The translations under genes and the position numbers were made by a program. Shown piece by piece: positions 1-10,500 of a DNA stretch of 64,000 bases; position 1 is the first letter of the stretch; each line of letters starts with the position of its first letter. Source of the DNA: Psococerastis gibbosa (Eukaryota; Arthropoda; Insecta; Psocodea; Psocidae); contig OZ020486.1 of the NCBI GenBank assembly GCA_963971405.1, positions 10,315,419 through 10,379,418 of the forward strand, read 5' to 3'. Below the pieces are notes generated by a model. That model made no database searches, was not told where the DNA came from, and saw only the letters and a list, made by a program, of their open reading frames with translations.

Positions 1-137
1 AATTTCAAATTTCGCTCTCTTAATAATTTATTTTTATGTAGGTTACAGACGCCTCTCGACTAATGCAAAAATATGCTCATTGTCTATTTGCTTATTCTCT
101 TGCTGTTCAGTGCAGAGTTTTTTATAATCATCTATAT

Positions 138-839
138 AAGAACCGGTCCGAGTTTACATGAACATGCTTTCCAATTTTATCAATCAGTAGATAGAGAATA
201 CGAGTAATTTCATGGTAAATAATTTTCCAGTGGTTAAATTTCCGATATCTCGGGGGGGGGGGGGGGTTGTCTACCTGACGTCACTGGAAGTGAGATAAAT
301 TCTAGATAGGTCAGACCAACACATTAATTACCACACAGCAATAATGACAGGGCGCACAATGCATTTGAGCGCGAATTTTCTATCATTTTTTCAAAACATA
401 ATTTGTTGGGCAAAACCAAATTTCTTTTGGGAAAGCAACCTGTCCAGTTTCGTTACTCAATTTAACACCTAAAACATGCCTGAAGGTAGAAATAATCAAT
501 AGAAACGTTTCGCAGAAAAAATATTTTTTAGTCATTTCTCATTAAAATTTAGTTATTTCTATTTTTTTACCCCCAGAAGCAAACTGTCAAGGGGCAAGCG
601 ACCCCCCGCATTTTGTCAACATTAATAACGACTACAATATATGTGAATTTAAAAGAAATCGTTGGAGCCGTTTTTGAGAAATGATTTTTTTAGAAGTTTT
701 TTTGAAGTTTTTTATGAATATAACCCCCCCAAATTGAATTGGCCCAAAATAAAAAAAATAGTCCCGAGGTATGATTTTTGTAAACCTACATGCCAAATTT
801 CATCAAAATCGACCGAGTAGTTTGCCCGGAAATCGACGA

Positions 840-874
<35 letters not shown>

Positions 875-998
875 TTTCGTAAAAAACACTTTTTTGGGTT
901 CCTGGGACCTGAAAACGTGTAAATCCGTTGAAATCCCGGAATCAAAAATTTCGACCATAACAAAGCTTTCCTTATACTACGTATGAATTGGAAAGCGA
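138..998 (-). mobile_element. HINE/DINE-like non-autonomous element, copy 1
   Basis: Near full-length copy of the ~850-bp dispersed family. In element orientation (minus here) it begins with a mutated TGCTTTCC motif at about 998 and ends with the inverse motif, a short hairpin and AACCGGTTCTT-type sequence at about 138. It carries a GACA microsatellite (about 841-873), a G-run at 251-266 and a CCCCCAGAAGC block shared with all other copies. The short reading frames rich in SVCLSV come from the GACA repeat and are not genes. Helentron-type assignment is inferred from structure. Confidence 0.7.
841..873. repeat. (GACA)n microsatellite inside HINE copy 1
   Basis: Eight or so GACA units. The same position carries two to five units or degenerate versions in the other copies, so this is an internal, length-variable part of the mobile element rather than an independent locus. 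Confidence 0.85.
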
Positions 999-999
999 T

Positions 1000-2540
1000 A
1001 AGTACAGAAGAGAATTATTCCAATTCATACAAGTACATTAGAACTAAATCAATCCGAATCAATTGACCGGATTTTATTCTGAAGTTGCAGTTCTTGTTTT
1101 TAGAAAAAAGGTTTAATTTTGACGAGAAAAAAAACTTTGTCCGTGAATGCCATGCATCACATAGGCTAAATATAGGTGCAGGTAGTTACCACAGGCACCC
1201 TCCTCTTAGTGATTTGAAGGACTTTATACGAACTGAAGCAACGCCTGGTTCCATAAAAAACCCACAAGTTCAGAGGACACCCAACCATAATAGGTTTAAC
1301 TTATCCTCGCTAGTAGGCAGTAGGTCAAGGAGAAAAACACGGCATGGTGCTGACTGATGTGATTTTTCTCCTATCGCAGTTTTTAAACACAAAGACTTGG
1401 GCCTCCAATTAGAAAATTTCAACACCAATCAGGCGTATTTGAATAGCATGGCAATCGAAACAAGTTAACGAATTGCACTGAAAATTTTATCAATAAATTT
1501 AAAAAAAAACAAGTGAGGGATAATGTGTGAATGTGAGTTTTTCTAAACCGTATCATGAGAATGCAGAAAAAATTCAATTCGAAAATGTAGGTAGCTAACT
1601 AGAGCGGGAGAGAGGAAAAAAAACATGTTTTCATGTATCAATGGATTCACAGTATAGCCCATATAGGGTGTGCAGCTAAAAAAATAAAAATACAATTTAC
1701 AACTATCCCCGGTTGTCACCTCTTAAAATGCCCGCCGATTGTCCGGAATATCACTGATTTCAATATTCATTTTCTCAATGGGGATGGTTCACTCAGATTA
1801 AAATAAATTTGAATAAAACGAATGAAGCACGCCCTTGTAGCTAAATAATTTTAAACGTTTAGCATTTTTTACAACGAGTTGTTGTCTGATTTGAAGAATT
1901 ATTTATTTTCTGCTTTTGAACTTGAGTAAGTAGAAAATCTAATTTTAAGCATTAAGACTTAATTGGATATCTAGGTGGACAGTTATTATTGTATGTGCAA
2001 TTAAATTATTATTATCATTATCATGTGCGTGAGGACAATTTGAATTTCGCGCCCAAATCAGTTGCGTGTGCCGTAGTGATGTGTGCGCGCGCAGTAGAGA
2101 AAATCAAGTACAGTATCACAGAAATCACGTAGCGGTATGTCCAATTTCCTAACTTAAATAATCGTCGTAACTCATTCCCACTAGGATAGTTTTTTTTAAA
2201 CATTTTTATTATACTATATTGTATTATTATATAAAAATAGTTTACAAGAGTTACATGATGAATCAGTAGAATCCGGGATGATAGGCCGTGGTGCAACACA
2301 GTTCCTGCTGAACCTCCGAGATACAATCTTAGAAGTCTACGCAGTTTCACTGAAGATGATGTCGACCGCAGATGTTGACGAAACGTTTGGAAGTGCACTT
2401 TCAGAACGACTACGACCTACAATCCCGGATTCTACTGATTCATCAAGTTCCCCAATAGTAAAAGTAATAATAATTACGTTAAACACCCTAAAGTTATGGA
2501 CAGGTAGACTTAACGCACCGTAAAACAAACTAAGGCCTTG
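1000..2540. other. non-coding, AT-rich, no gene seen
   Basis: Short open frames occur on both strands (for example 1085-1357 and 2021-2398), but they lack splice context, recognisable domains or a conserved look. A stretch near 2280-2450 (GGCCGTGG... then AGAAGTCT) resembles 14095-14220, so part of this is probably an old repeat. It would lie downstream of exon 2 in the minus-strand receptor gene, that is, in an intron. Confidence 0.5.
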
Positions 2541-2720
2541 TACACAGTCGCAGTCGCGATTTACCGACGTCTTTTCCATTGTATGGAAATTTGTGATTGG
2601 TGAATGGTTGGCGCAAATCCGCGGAGTCTACTCCAGAAGATTTCTATGATCTGGTGTGTTTAGGGGAAAGTCGTACACATTCGTGTGGTCAGCTTCCAAA
2701 ATCGTCAAGAAATTTTCTGC
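2541..2720. repeat. decayed palindromic repeat, GTACACA family
   Basis: Begins CCTTGTACACAG and contains AGAAGATTTCTATGA and a GTACACATTCGTGTGG motif. Related sequence occurs at 47620-47893 and 63060-63130. It looks like an old copy of a short inverted-repeat element whose better copies end in CGTGTGTACCGGGC. Boundaries are uncertain. Confidence 0.35.
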
Positions 2721-3118
2721 TAGCCCTATGGCATGGCTACAATGAATCCGACGTCAGCAAATAGCAACTGTGAGAATCGTCCGTTATACAATAGTATAGA
2801 GACTACAATATATTCCAGGATTTCGGTATTGCTGTCTTTTAGAAACAATGGTTGTAATTCTTATTTGATAAAACCACAGTTTTATAACAACCTATTATGG
2901 GTTAATTGTAAGAGTAAAATGTAAATATATATGGAAAATAAAGACAATTATCTTTCTCCTTTCTTTCATATTATTAACTCTACAACTGTATCAATTGCTT
3001 ACCAATTTACGGCTTTCGGTTTCATTCGTGAATGTTAATCACGATATGCGGAGCGTAACTCGTTTACGATGCACAAAAAATCCCAAATTTGGTAGATAAA
3101 AAAGTAAAATGCGCTTAC

Positions 3119-3342
3119 CCCCGAAGTCTGGCCGGATGCTGTTGTCGTAGTCGCTGAGTAAGCTATCCAGAAGGTCGGATATATTTCTATGGCTGTTGCT
3201 CTGTGGTGCTTTGCTGTTGGCCAGCGCTGCCACGTCGCTGTTGTCCTTATGCTTCACTTTCAGCACCGGAATCATATCTTCTGTGATCATCACGCCAGCG
3301 ATCGTCATATACGGCTCATTTTTCAGTTTTCCTCCATTAGAT
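3119..3342 (-). CDS. GABA-receptor-like Cys-loop channel subunit, exon 2
   Basis: Second coding exon of a minus-strand gene continuing beyond the left edge. The acceptor is CTTTTTACTTTTTAG and the donor GG/GTAAGC; the exon starts in phase 2 and ends in phase 1. It encodes about 74 residues ending NISDLLDSLLSDYDNSIRPD followed by FGG. In the Cys-loop family this stretch is the first helix of the extracellular ligand-binding domain and the loop after it, and the YDNSIRPDFGG wording is typical of insect GABA-type chloride channel subunits. The less conserved part before it (KLKNEPYMTIAGV...) is the usual variable N-terminus. Cys-loop, pore and M1-M4 exons are not in the window. GRD is my best match; another GABA/glycine-type subunit is possible. 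Confidence 0.68.
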
Positions 3343-3714
3343 CTAAAAAGTAAAAAGAGATACAACTGTTTTTTTTTCTCTCTTTAATATGCCTGAAGTT
3401 TAAAATTGAAGGAACCGGCAGGAATGAATTGGAGAATGGAAATACGAGGAAGGACACATAAAATATCAATTTTAGAGTAGAAGACAAAAATTTAAGGACA
3501 AACTGAAGAAATTTCCCTGTGCATTTTGATGTATTATACTCGTATGTACCTGTTGCTAGCACAGATTGGCCAAAATTATTTACATTTGATTTGTACAATG
3601 AACGATTGATGTGGTAGTCCCGAGGATGGACTTCAAGAACTGGGGCCCACTGGTGAAAGCCACATGTCATACATCGAAATGTAGAGGAGCATTTTTTCTA
3701 ATTTAATGAATATT

Positions 3715-4190
3715 TTCAACGTCTCTATGATCGATATGATCTAACAAAATCGACTTGCTTATAAGGAAAATTCCCAAAACTCTAGTGTGGAGTGTGCTCT
3801 TGTACGGAAGTGAAACATGGTGCATTGAGGAACATGACAAAAAAAACTGGAAGCCTTTCAGTTGTTGGGCTACAGAAGGATATTGAAAATCCCATGGAGA
3901 GACCACATAACCAACGAAGAAGTGCTCCATAGAATAAACGAAAAAAGAGCTATTATGGCCACAATTTCAATAAGAAGAGGCAAACGGATGGGGCATATCC
4001 TGTGACATGAAGGGCTCCTCAAGAACATCATTGAGGGTATGGTTGAAGGCACCAACTCAAGAGGACGACAGAGGAAGGAGTACCTTGAGAATGTCATGAA
4101 GGACCTAGGGTGCGACACATACTATATAATGGACTGAAAAGGACCGCACAAAACTAACAAGAGTGGAGGAGAAAACATTTGCTGCAAACC
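3715..4190 (+). mobile_element. non-LTR retrotransposon remnant, RT C-terminal part
   Basis: Translating across frameshifts gives WSVLLYGSETW, then YRRILKIPWRDHITNEEVL, then RRGKRMGHIL, then EGLLKNIIEG and RGRQRKEYLENVMKDLG. This is the well-known tail after the reverse transcriptase domain of many animal LINEs. Several stops and frame changes show it is dead. A flanking repeat (ATCGAAATGTAGAGGAGCAT, 3674-3693) also occurs near 8030. There is no 5' part and no clear poly(A) end. Confidence 0.75.
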
Positions 4191-4238
4191 AATCCCTAGA
4201 TCGCAACTCAAAAAGAAGATGATCGATATTTCCCGTGA

Positions 4239-4372
4239 GGCGGGGTTTCCATCGACCTCGTATTTGAGCATGAGCGTGATATTGACGTGGTAGCAGACAT
4301 TAAAGACAGTCTAAAAATGTCTGCTACCACGTCAATGTCACGCTCAAATGCGAGGTCAATGGAAACCCCGCC
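4239..4372. mobile_element. palindromic MITE (GGCGGGGTTTCC family)
   Basis: A long imperfect hairpin: the left arm begins GGCGGGGTTTCCATCGACCT and the right arm ends as its complement, GGTCAATGGAAACCCCGCC. The inner parts (GACGTGGTAGCAGACATT / AATGTCTGCTACCACGTC) also pair. The same termini make the nested element at 34162-34552, and an inner fragment occurs near 40466-40483. No coding capacity; a DNA-transposon derivative. Confidence 0.75.
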
Positions 4373-5421
4373 CGAAATACGACTTCTTACAACAAGAAAA
4401 ACGTGTAATGGGTGTACTCAGATTTGCTCTTAGGGGACACCAGGAGGGAGAAATACTTTACAGGTGTATAAAATTAAATTTCACAAGAAGATTTTAATAT
4501 AAAAAGCGACTGAGGAGGTGCCCGCTTGTCTTAATTACAGTAGTAGCTGCGCTGATGCGGTAATATCTGATGCGGTAATATAGTCATATAGTGAGGAGCA
4601 TCTTCGGAAATATATTATAAAATTCGAGATGTGACTACGAAAATAGAGTTGAAAGCTAGCAATGCCTGATTGGTATTCTCAATGCGAAATTCACAGTCAT
4701 AACTAAATTACATCGAATCGAAAATGACATCTCTCCTTTACGTGATGCACAACTTCAATAATGCAAATTCATACTGAAAAAAAAAAAAACATTCGACTGG
4801 GCTCTGCACTGATTCACAGTTTTTAGCCAATACAGTTAAGATCTCACTGCCTAAGAGGAATCAGTTTTTATTTCTTAATTTCTTAATTTGGGCAGCTTAA
4901 GCCTTACACTGGCCTATTGTGATTTGTGCCCCTACAGAGTATTTCCACACTTATTATTATCATTGCTTACCTATAATGGTTTACTATATTTCATTATGAA
5001 TAAAAAGTTATATTTTGCAGAGCCACTGCTTAAAGATCGCTGATTACATCGTGATAACATCAATACTATACGTATTAATTTTTTTCAATATATTGCACCT
5101 TGTCTGAAGTTACTGGACAAGGAAAAAAGTGAAAAAATGAAGTGACTATAATTCTTTAGATGGGCTTTTCTTAAGAGATTTTCTGTTTTTGCTTGCACCT
5201 TCTTAGTTGAGCTATGAGGCCAGCCCTATTTAATTTGCTTACTTAGCTATACGTTTGGGGTATTCCTAATATAGGGTAAAAACTCAATAACCACTAAATC
5301 CCTTCAAACCAGCAAGTGTTTAGTCATTTGACAGCGTCAAAAATATTTTTTGAATCCTGTGACCACCTGCGGGGGTACGTTTTTTCAATGACTAGTCATG
5401 GGAAACGCGGCATCAGCAGTA
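4373..5421. other. non-coding, no gene seen
   Basis: AT-rich sequence with a fragment near 4440-4480 (CAGGTGTATAAAAT) that recurs at 8125-8145. No exon-like frame with splice sites was found. It lies inside the long first intron of the minus-strand receptor gene. Confidence 0.5.
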
Positions 5422-5569
5422 TGATCGAGGCGTTTATAATACCGGGGTTAAATAAATACCCTAGGATTATAACTGTAAACAAACAAATTTTGAATAGCAC
5501 TTTCCATTATAAAATTATCTTGTTTACTAGTGGATTAAATAAATACCGGTATTATAAACGCCCCGATCA
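5422..5569. repeat. inverted repeat with 24-bp arms
   Basis: Left arm 5422-5445 (TGATCGAGGCGTTTATAATA then CCGG) pairs with right arm 5546-5569 with one or two mismatches. The intervening ~100 bp holds two copies of a TTAAATAAATACC motif. A related GCTTATAATACCGGT fragment occurs near 21230. Probably a short MITE. Confidence 0.6.
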
Positions 5570-5693
5570 GGCTGCAGGATTAAAAAAAAATATTTTTTGC
5601 GAGTTTGAATGTCCCATCATTCCATCCTATTTAAACCTGTGCTATACTAATAGCGAATAGCAAACAGTACCATTTTAAAATTGTTTTGTTTAA

Positions 5694-6073
5694 GAGGATA
5701 CACTACGTAGAAAATGAGAACGGAAAATTTGTTGTTTGTATTGACTTTTTACTTTTTATTTAATTGACAAAGCAAGTTATTAAAGATTTGGCTCATCTAA
5801 GTTGTATTATATCATATCATATAATAAAAAATATTAAATTTTTGGTACCTTAGTTCTTTTATAAAGACCATTGGGGACTAAATTTCCGTTAAATAGAATT
5901 TTTGGAAAAACTACAAAACCGAAAAGTAAAAATACCCGATTATATGATGCGCACGAAGTAGTAGTCTTCTACAACTTAAATGAGCCAAGTTTTTAATAAC
6001 TTCCGGAGTTAATGAAATAGAAAATGAAAAGTATTTTATTTTTTGGTACCAATTTTCTACCTAGCATATCCTC
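5694..6073. mobile_element. 380-bp MITE with TTAA target duplications, copy 1
   Basis: TTAA at 5690-5693 and 6074-6077 flank an element with terminal inverted repeats GAGGATA.../...TATCCTC, and inner inverted motifs GTAGAAAATG / AATTTTCTAC. A copy with ~70-80 percent similarity by eye lies at 51346-51655. TTAA duplications are the hallmark of piggyBac-type transposition, so a piggyBac-derived MITE is the best reading. No transposase frame. Confidence 0.7.
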
Positions 6074-6197
6074 TTAAATTCGAATTGGTAAAGAGCACTG
6101 AGTTGAACAGTTGTACATAATCATCTAATTGTTAATTGAATGCTTACATACTGTAATTAAAATGTTGTGCAATGTAATTGCTCTCAAAGCGTGTCAC

Positions 6198-7010
6198 GGC
6201 AGCCTGTCTTTTCCTGCTGTAACCATACCATTGGTCATGGCTTCATGGACACGGCAAAATCAAACCACATGAGAATTTTTCTCTGAATTAGGTATCCAAA
6301 TTATGGCTAAATTCAGAAGCCCGTATTCTCTAACATGATGCTTTACAGGGGCTATGAAATCCTGTCCCACTGCAGCAATGGAGATAGTACTGGACTTCCC
6401 ACCCCTCCATGTTGCAGTGGAAACTTCAGCCGAAAGGGCATTATTAGGAGCGGGTTAAAAAGGAGTGGAAGGGCAGTTAAGAGAGACTCAGCCTCTCTGA
6501 CTACGTCTGACCACTGCCTGGTTATGCCAAGTGATAGAATCCATCCAAAATACTGTTTTAGGAGGAAATTCGAAACTATATTAGGGACAAAGAAAGAATA
6601 CTGCGAATCAGCAGGAATTCTCAATAGTCACACAATCAAGTGGTTTACTGATGGCTCTAAGCTAGGACGTACAAAACCAAGAACAGGCCTTGGCGTCTTT
6701 GGTCCTAGGGTTAAATATCTGAAGTCTCTTGCGGATACAACTACAGTCTTGCAGATTCTGCAATGAAGGAGTGGAGGACCCCAAACACATCCTCCTTCAC
6801 TGCGATGCAATCTCACGAAGAAGAGCAGCATGCTCGGGAAGCTTGCATAGTTACATGTAAAAGACCTACCACTTCTAAATCCCCTCAAAATCCTGGTTCT
6901 CCTGAGGGAGATAGTTCTCGAGGAAGAGATGTAGAAGTGATGTAGATACTTTGTTGTAGGGGCACAATAGGCCAAATAGGCCTAAGTGCACACAGGTAAC
7001 CCCTGTACCA

Positions 7011-7054
<44 letters not shown>
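6198..7054 (+). mobile_element. truncated non-LTR retrotransposon with poly(A) tail
   Basis: Across frameshifts it encodes MEIVLDFPPLHVAVETSAER (post-RT region), the start of an RNase H domain (WFTDGSKLGRTKPRTGLGVF) and a C-terminal zinc-knuckle CRFCNEGVEDPKHILLHCDA (CCHC). Most of RNase H between GVFGPR and the knuckle is deleted. It ends in 39 A residues (7016-7054). An identical 8-bp direct repeat, CGTGTCAC, stands at 6190-6197 and 7055-7062 and fits a target-site duplication. R1/Jockey-like group. Confidence 0.8.
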
Positions 7055-7055
<1 letters not shown>

Positions 7056-7179
7056 GTGTCACAGACAGTTGACAGACGTAACAAGTGTTACGCGAACAAC
7101 AGTAATCTTATTGCTAGTTATTTTTAGAAGTTCCGCTCAAGAGCATTTTAGTATGGCACACTAAAAAGGCGCAGCAACT

Positions 7180-7310
7180 CAATGGACAGTCAACGGCATA
7201 AGGATGGAGAAGGCAACAGCACTACAATTCCCCAATGACAGCAATTGCCATGATGATCGCCAATCTTCGATAGCGAATGCGATGCGAAGAGGCATTTATA
7301 GAAGAAGAGG
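7180..7310 (+). repeat. LINE 3'-end repeat (GATGATCGCCAATCTTCGATAG type)
   Basis: Contains CAACGGCATAAGGATGGAGA, then TGCCATGATGATCGCCAATC, then TTCGATAG and a purine-rich AAGAAGAGGAAGA tail. The same order occurs at 11930-12035, 28070-28170, 30840-30930 and 34015-34135. The purine-rich tail and positional sense suggest the 3' end of a LINE family; no reading frame remains. Confidence 0.55.
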
Positions 7311-7606
7311 AAGACCAAAATAATTTCGTAAAAAGCATATAAATACCTAAATTATTTCAACATAGTGTAGTTCACCAATATCCCGTGCTACTCAACTAAA
7401 CTCAACTACCCAACAAGTCACGGTCACGGTCATGGTCACGGTTATGGATAATATAAGGGTATGTTGAGTTGTCAATAAATCAGACAGTAAAGCGTGTTTT
7501 CGAATCCGTCCTTATTCTGAACAGAATAACATAGGCTAGTAATATATACAGTTTATAATATAAGTTTTTTTTTCAGTACAAAAATAAGCAGTCTAATCTT
7601 ACTCAC

Positions 7607-7650
7607 GTAGGAATGAAGGGGAGAAGTTGGAGAAGCAGAACAGGTATCAT
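7607..7650 (-). CDS. GABA-receptor-like Cys-loop channel subunit, exon 1 (signal peptide)
   Basis: First coding exon of the receptor gene whose second exon is at 3119-3342. ATG (7650-7648) opens MIPVLLLQLLPFIPT, a compact hydrophobic signal peptide, and runs into a strong donor, TCCTAC/GTGAGT. It ends in phase 2, exactly what exon 2 needs, giving ...FIPT-SNGGKL. An in-frame TGA lies two codons upstream, supporting this ATG as the start, and the -3 base is A. The exon appears to extend upstream as 5' UTR to 7711, after a TTATTTTCAG acceptor, so a further UTR exon is likely at higher coordinates. The intron to exon 2 is 4.26 kb. Confidence 0.6.
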
Positions 7651-7809
7651 ACTTCAAGGGCGATGACCACAGCAGCACCAAAGGGAGGCTGGTGTCTTCG
7701 TTACTCGGTACCTGAAAATAAGTTAATGTGTGCATTCTAATTTTACGTAAGCTTACCATTTATTATAAAATTAAAGGACGATTGGTGTTACAAGGTCACA
7801 TATTATCAA

Positions 7810-8029
7810 GACATGTAGAGTAGTGGTACGGACTCTGACTTTCACCCGAAAGGTTGTTGGTTCGAGTCCGACACTTCCTACATTTTCTGGCCATGCTTCG
7901 GAGGACATGTAAAGCAGGCGGACCCGGGCCTTCCTAGTTGAGTGTAAGAGAGGGCTTTACAGCCCTAACTCCGCTAGGTGGGCTTAGTAATAGAACAAAA
8001 AACGTCATTATTTATTTATTTATTTATAC
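7810..8029 (+). mobile_element. tRNA-derived SINE, copy 1
   Basis: Head with an A-box-like GTAGAGTAGTGGTACGG and a good B box GGTTCGAGTCC, a shared body (TTCTGGCCATGCTTCGGAGG, then AAGCAGGCGG, then CCCTAACTCCGCTAGG) and an (ATTT)n tail. Other copies are at 15983, 25490, 30583, 49238 and 54297. The pol III promoter boxes make it a SINE rather than a functional tRNA; it does not fold into a cloverleaf beyond the head. Confidence 0.85.
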
Positions 8030-8630
8030 ATCGAAATGTAGAGGAGCATTTCTGGTAATTTTTTGGATTTTTCTCTATGATCGATATTTCCTATAAAAAC
8101 GACTTCGTACAAAAGCATAAAAACTTCACAGGTGTATAAAATAGGTATCTGCAAATCTTGATTTTTCAGTCCAGTTGGGTCTCAACTAAGATTTTATAAT
8201 TAACAGTACGAACAATGCCATAGCTTACAATACCAAGTTTGATTGGGACTAGAAGGTTCATTTTACGAGAGTTTGCCATGAAAACAATTTACGCGGGAGA
8301 TGCAGGCAATGAAATGTATTGAGAGAATCCTGGCTGGCTAAGACAGCAGTTTGTCTGTTCAGCGGGGATGGCCAGAGGCTTGTAAGACGATCTAAATTGA
8401 ATTCGAGATCCAATTCTCAATTTGCGACCTACAAAATACTATACACCGTTGTCATCTGATCTGATTCTTCTTTCAAAAGACAACCGGACACTAGCACAAT
8501 TCGTTTTATTCACAACGTCAAATCTTGCAGGAAATATCGATAAGATTAGCTATTACAGCGGAATTAGCAGAATAAAGAAGTGTTCCTCTATTTTTTATCT
8601 ACTGAATATGTTCTAGTCCTACTGTATTTT

Positions 8631-8865
8631 TGCTTTCTAATTTATACGTAGTATAAGGAAAGCTTTGCGACGGTACAAATTTTCGATTCCGAGACTTCAA
8701 TGGAATTACACCTCTTGAGGTCCCAGGAACCCAAAAAAGTGGTTTTTACGAAATGTCTGTCTGTCGCTCTGTCTGTCTGTTCATCGATTTCCGGGCAAAC
8801 TACTCGGTCGATTATGATAAAATTCGGCATGTAGGTTCACAAAAATCATACCTCGGGACCATTTT
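8631..8865 (+). mobile_element. HINE-like element, 5'-end fragment, copy 2a
   Basis: The first ~235 bp of the ~850-bp family, from TGCTTTC through the GTCT microsatellite to CCTCGGGACCATTTT. A complete copy begins directly after it at 8866, and the missing remainder of this copy is not found on the far side. Confidence 0.75.
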
Positions 8866-9716
8866 TGCTTTCCAATTTATACGTAGTAGGCCTATAAGGA
8901 AAGCTGTGTGATGGTCGAAAATCGATTCCGAGATTTCAACGGATTTACACGTTTTGAGGTCCCAGGAACCCAAAAAAGTGGGTTTTACGAAATGTCAGTC
9001 GCTCTCTGTCTGTTCATCGATTTCCGACAAACTACCGATTTTGATGAAATTTGGCATGTAGGTTTGGAAAAATCATACCTCCAGACCATTTTTTTTATTT
9101 TGGGCTAACTCAATTGGGGGGGGGGGGGTATATTTTCAAAAAACTCCAAAAAACGTCTAAAAAATTTATTTCTCAAAAACGGCTCCAACGATTTCTTTTA
9201 AATTCACACATATTCTATTCGCTATTAATTTTGATAAAATGCGGGGGGTCGCTTGCCCCTTGATAGTTTGCTTCTGGGGGTAAAAAAATAAAAATAACTT
9301 AATTTTAATAAAAAATGACTAAAAAATAATTTTTCTGCGAAACCTTTTAATCTATTATTTCTACCTTCAGGCATGTTTTTGGTGTTAAATTGAGTAACGA
9401 AACCAGATAGGTTGCTTTCCCAAAAAAATATGGTTTTGTGCAAAAAAAAATTTTGAAAAAATTATTGAAAATTCACGGTCAAATGCATCAAATGCATTGC
9501 GTGCCCTGCCATTATTACTGTGTGGTAATGTGTTGGTCTGACCTATCTAGAATTTACCTCACCTCCAGTGACGTCAGGTTGAACCCCCCCCCCTCCCCCG
9601 AGATATCCGAAATTTAACCATTGGAAAATTATTTACCATAAAATTACTTATTTTCTCTATATCTACTAATTGATAATTTGGACAGCATGTTCGAGTAAAC
9701 TCGGACCGGTTTTTTC
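8866..9716 (+). mobile_element. HINE-like element, copy 2b
   Basis: Full-length copy beginning TGCTTTCCAATTTATACG and ending ATAATTTGGACAGCATG, the hairpin CGAGTAAACTCG and ACCGGTTTTT. It joins copy 2a head-to-tail inside a T-run. G-run at 9115-9128 and C-run at 9586-9599. Confidence 0.8.
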
Positions 9717-9960
9717 TGTGACGAAACCAGCTTTTGACTCATTTTAACCAGGCTCACCAATTTTTCGTAAACTGCATGAAGTTTCGCAGTGTCTCATTGG
9801 TTACGTGTCTAACAAACTTACCAACACCTATCATACCGGCTAGTGTTTGCACATTCTGACAGGTTTTTGTGACTGTTCCTATCACAGGGTCATTGAAGCC
9901 AAGCCGATGACAAAAAATTCTGGTGTCGTGTTTATTTATTTATTTCGCATGGCCCTGATT

Positions 9961-10086
9961 ACTACCAGACCACGATGGGATGGCACTTGGAACACATTGT
10001 TTACTCGAAAACTTGAATAAGCGGAACACCGATTTTATTAGATATTTATAAGTCTTTCAAGTGCAATCCTATCGTGGTCGGGTAGA
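9961..10086. mobile_element. hairpin MITE (CCGACCACGAT family), copy 1
   Basis: Left end ACTACCAGACCACGAT and right end ATCGTGGTCGGGTAG are inverted repeats; inner AAGCGGAACACCG and GGCACTTGGAACAC motifs are shared with the copy at 11686-11815. Confidence 0.7.
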
Positions 10087-10319
10087 AATATTTGGAATAT
10101 TTAATTGTTTATGTTGAAGTATAGCCCCCTATTACACATGTGAATATTGTTCCAACTTAAATTTAAAATATAATAATAAATATTCCAATGTATAATCAGG
10201 GTCATAGGAATCTATATTTACTGTAGGTACCTGTAACATGATATCGAATTATTATTTGGACCCATATTTATTGGATAGGGGGGATTTTCACACTCTCTTG
10301 CCGAACAAAATGTACAAAG

Positions 10320-10500
10320 CAAGCATGACGGAAAGACGACTGCAGGGACGTCCACAGACGCACCAGAAACGGATTTCCAAGAGTTGGGAGTCCGCAGATG
10401 GTGGAGCGCTGTGTAAAACCGAGATGACTGGAGGAGTGTCGTCGAGTAGGCCAAAGCCCATCAAGGGCTGTAGATCACGAAGTAGAAGAAAAAAACCACA
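10320..10500 (+). mobile_element. non-LTR retrotransposon remnant, 3' end
   Basis: In mixed frames it reads DFQELGVRRWWSAV, NRDDWRSVVE and AKAHQGL, the standard end of many LINE ORF2 proteins, followed by a purine-rich AGTAGAAGAAAAAAA tail. Two in-frame stops are present. Confidence 0.7.

Noticed and set aside
712-986. Reading frames rich in SVCLSVCLSV or TDRQTDRQ (also near 8642, 19181, 24125, 34994, 53415)
   Set aside because: They are translations of the GACA/GTCT microsatellite and flanks of the HINE family; every copy produces one and none has gene signals.
7810-7890. Possible tRNA gene from A and B boxes
   Set aside because: The sequence continues as a SINE body found several times with an ATTT tail; no complete cloverleaf or 3' acceptor match.
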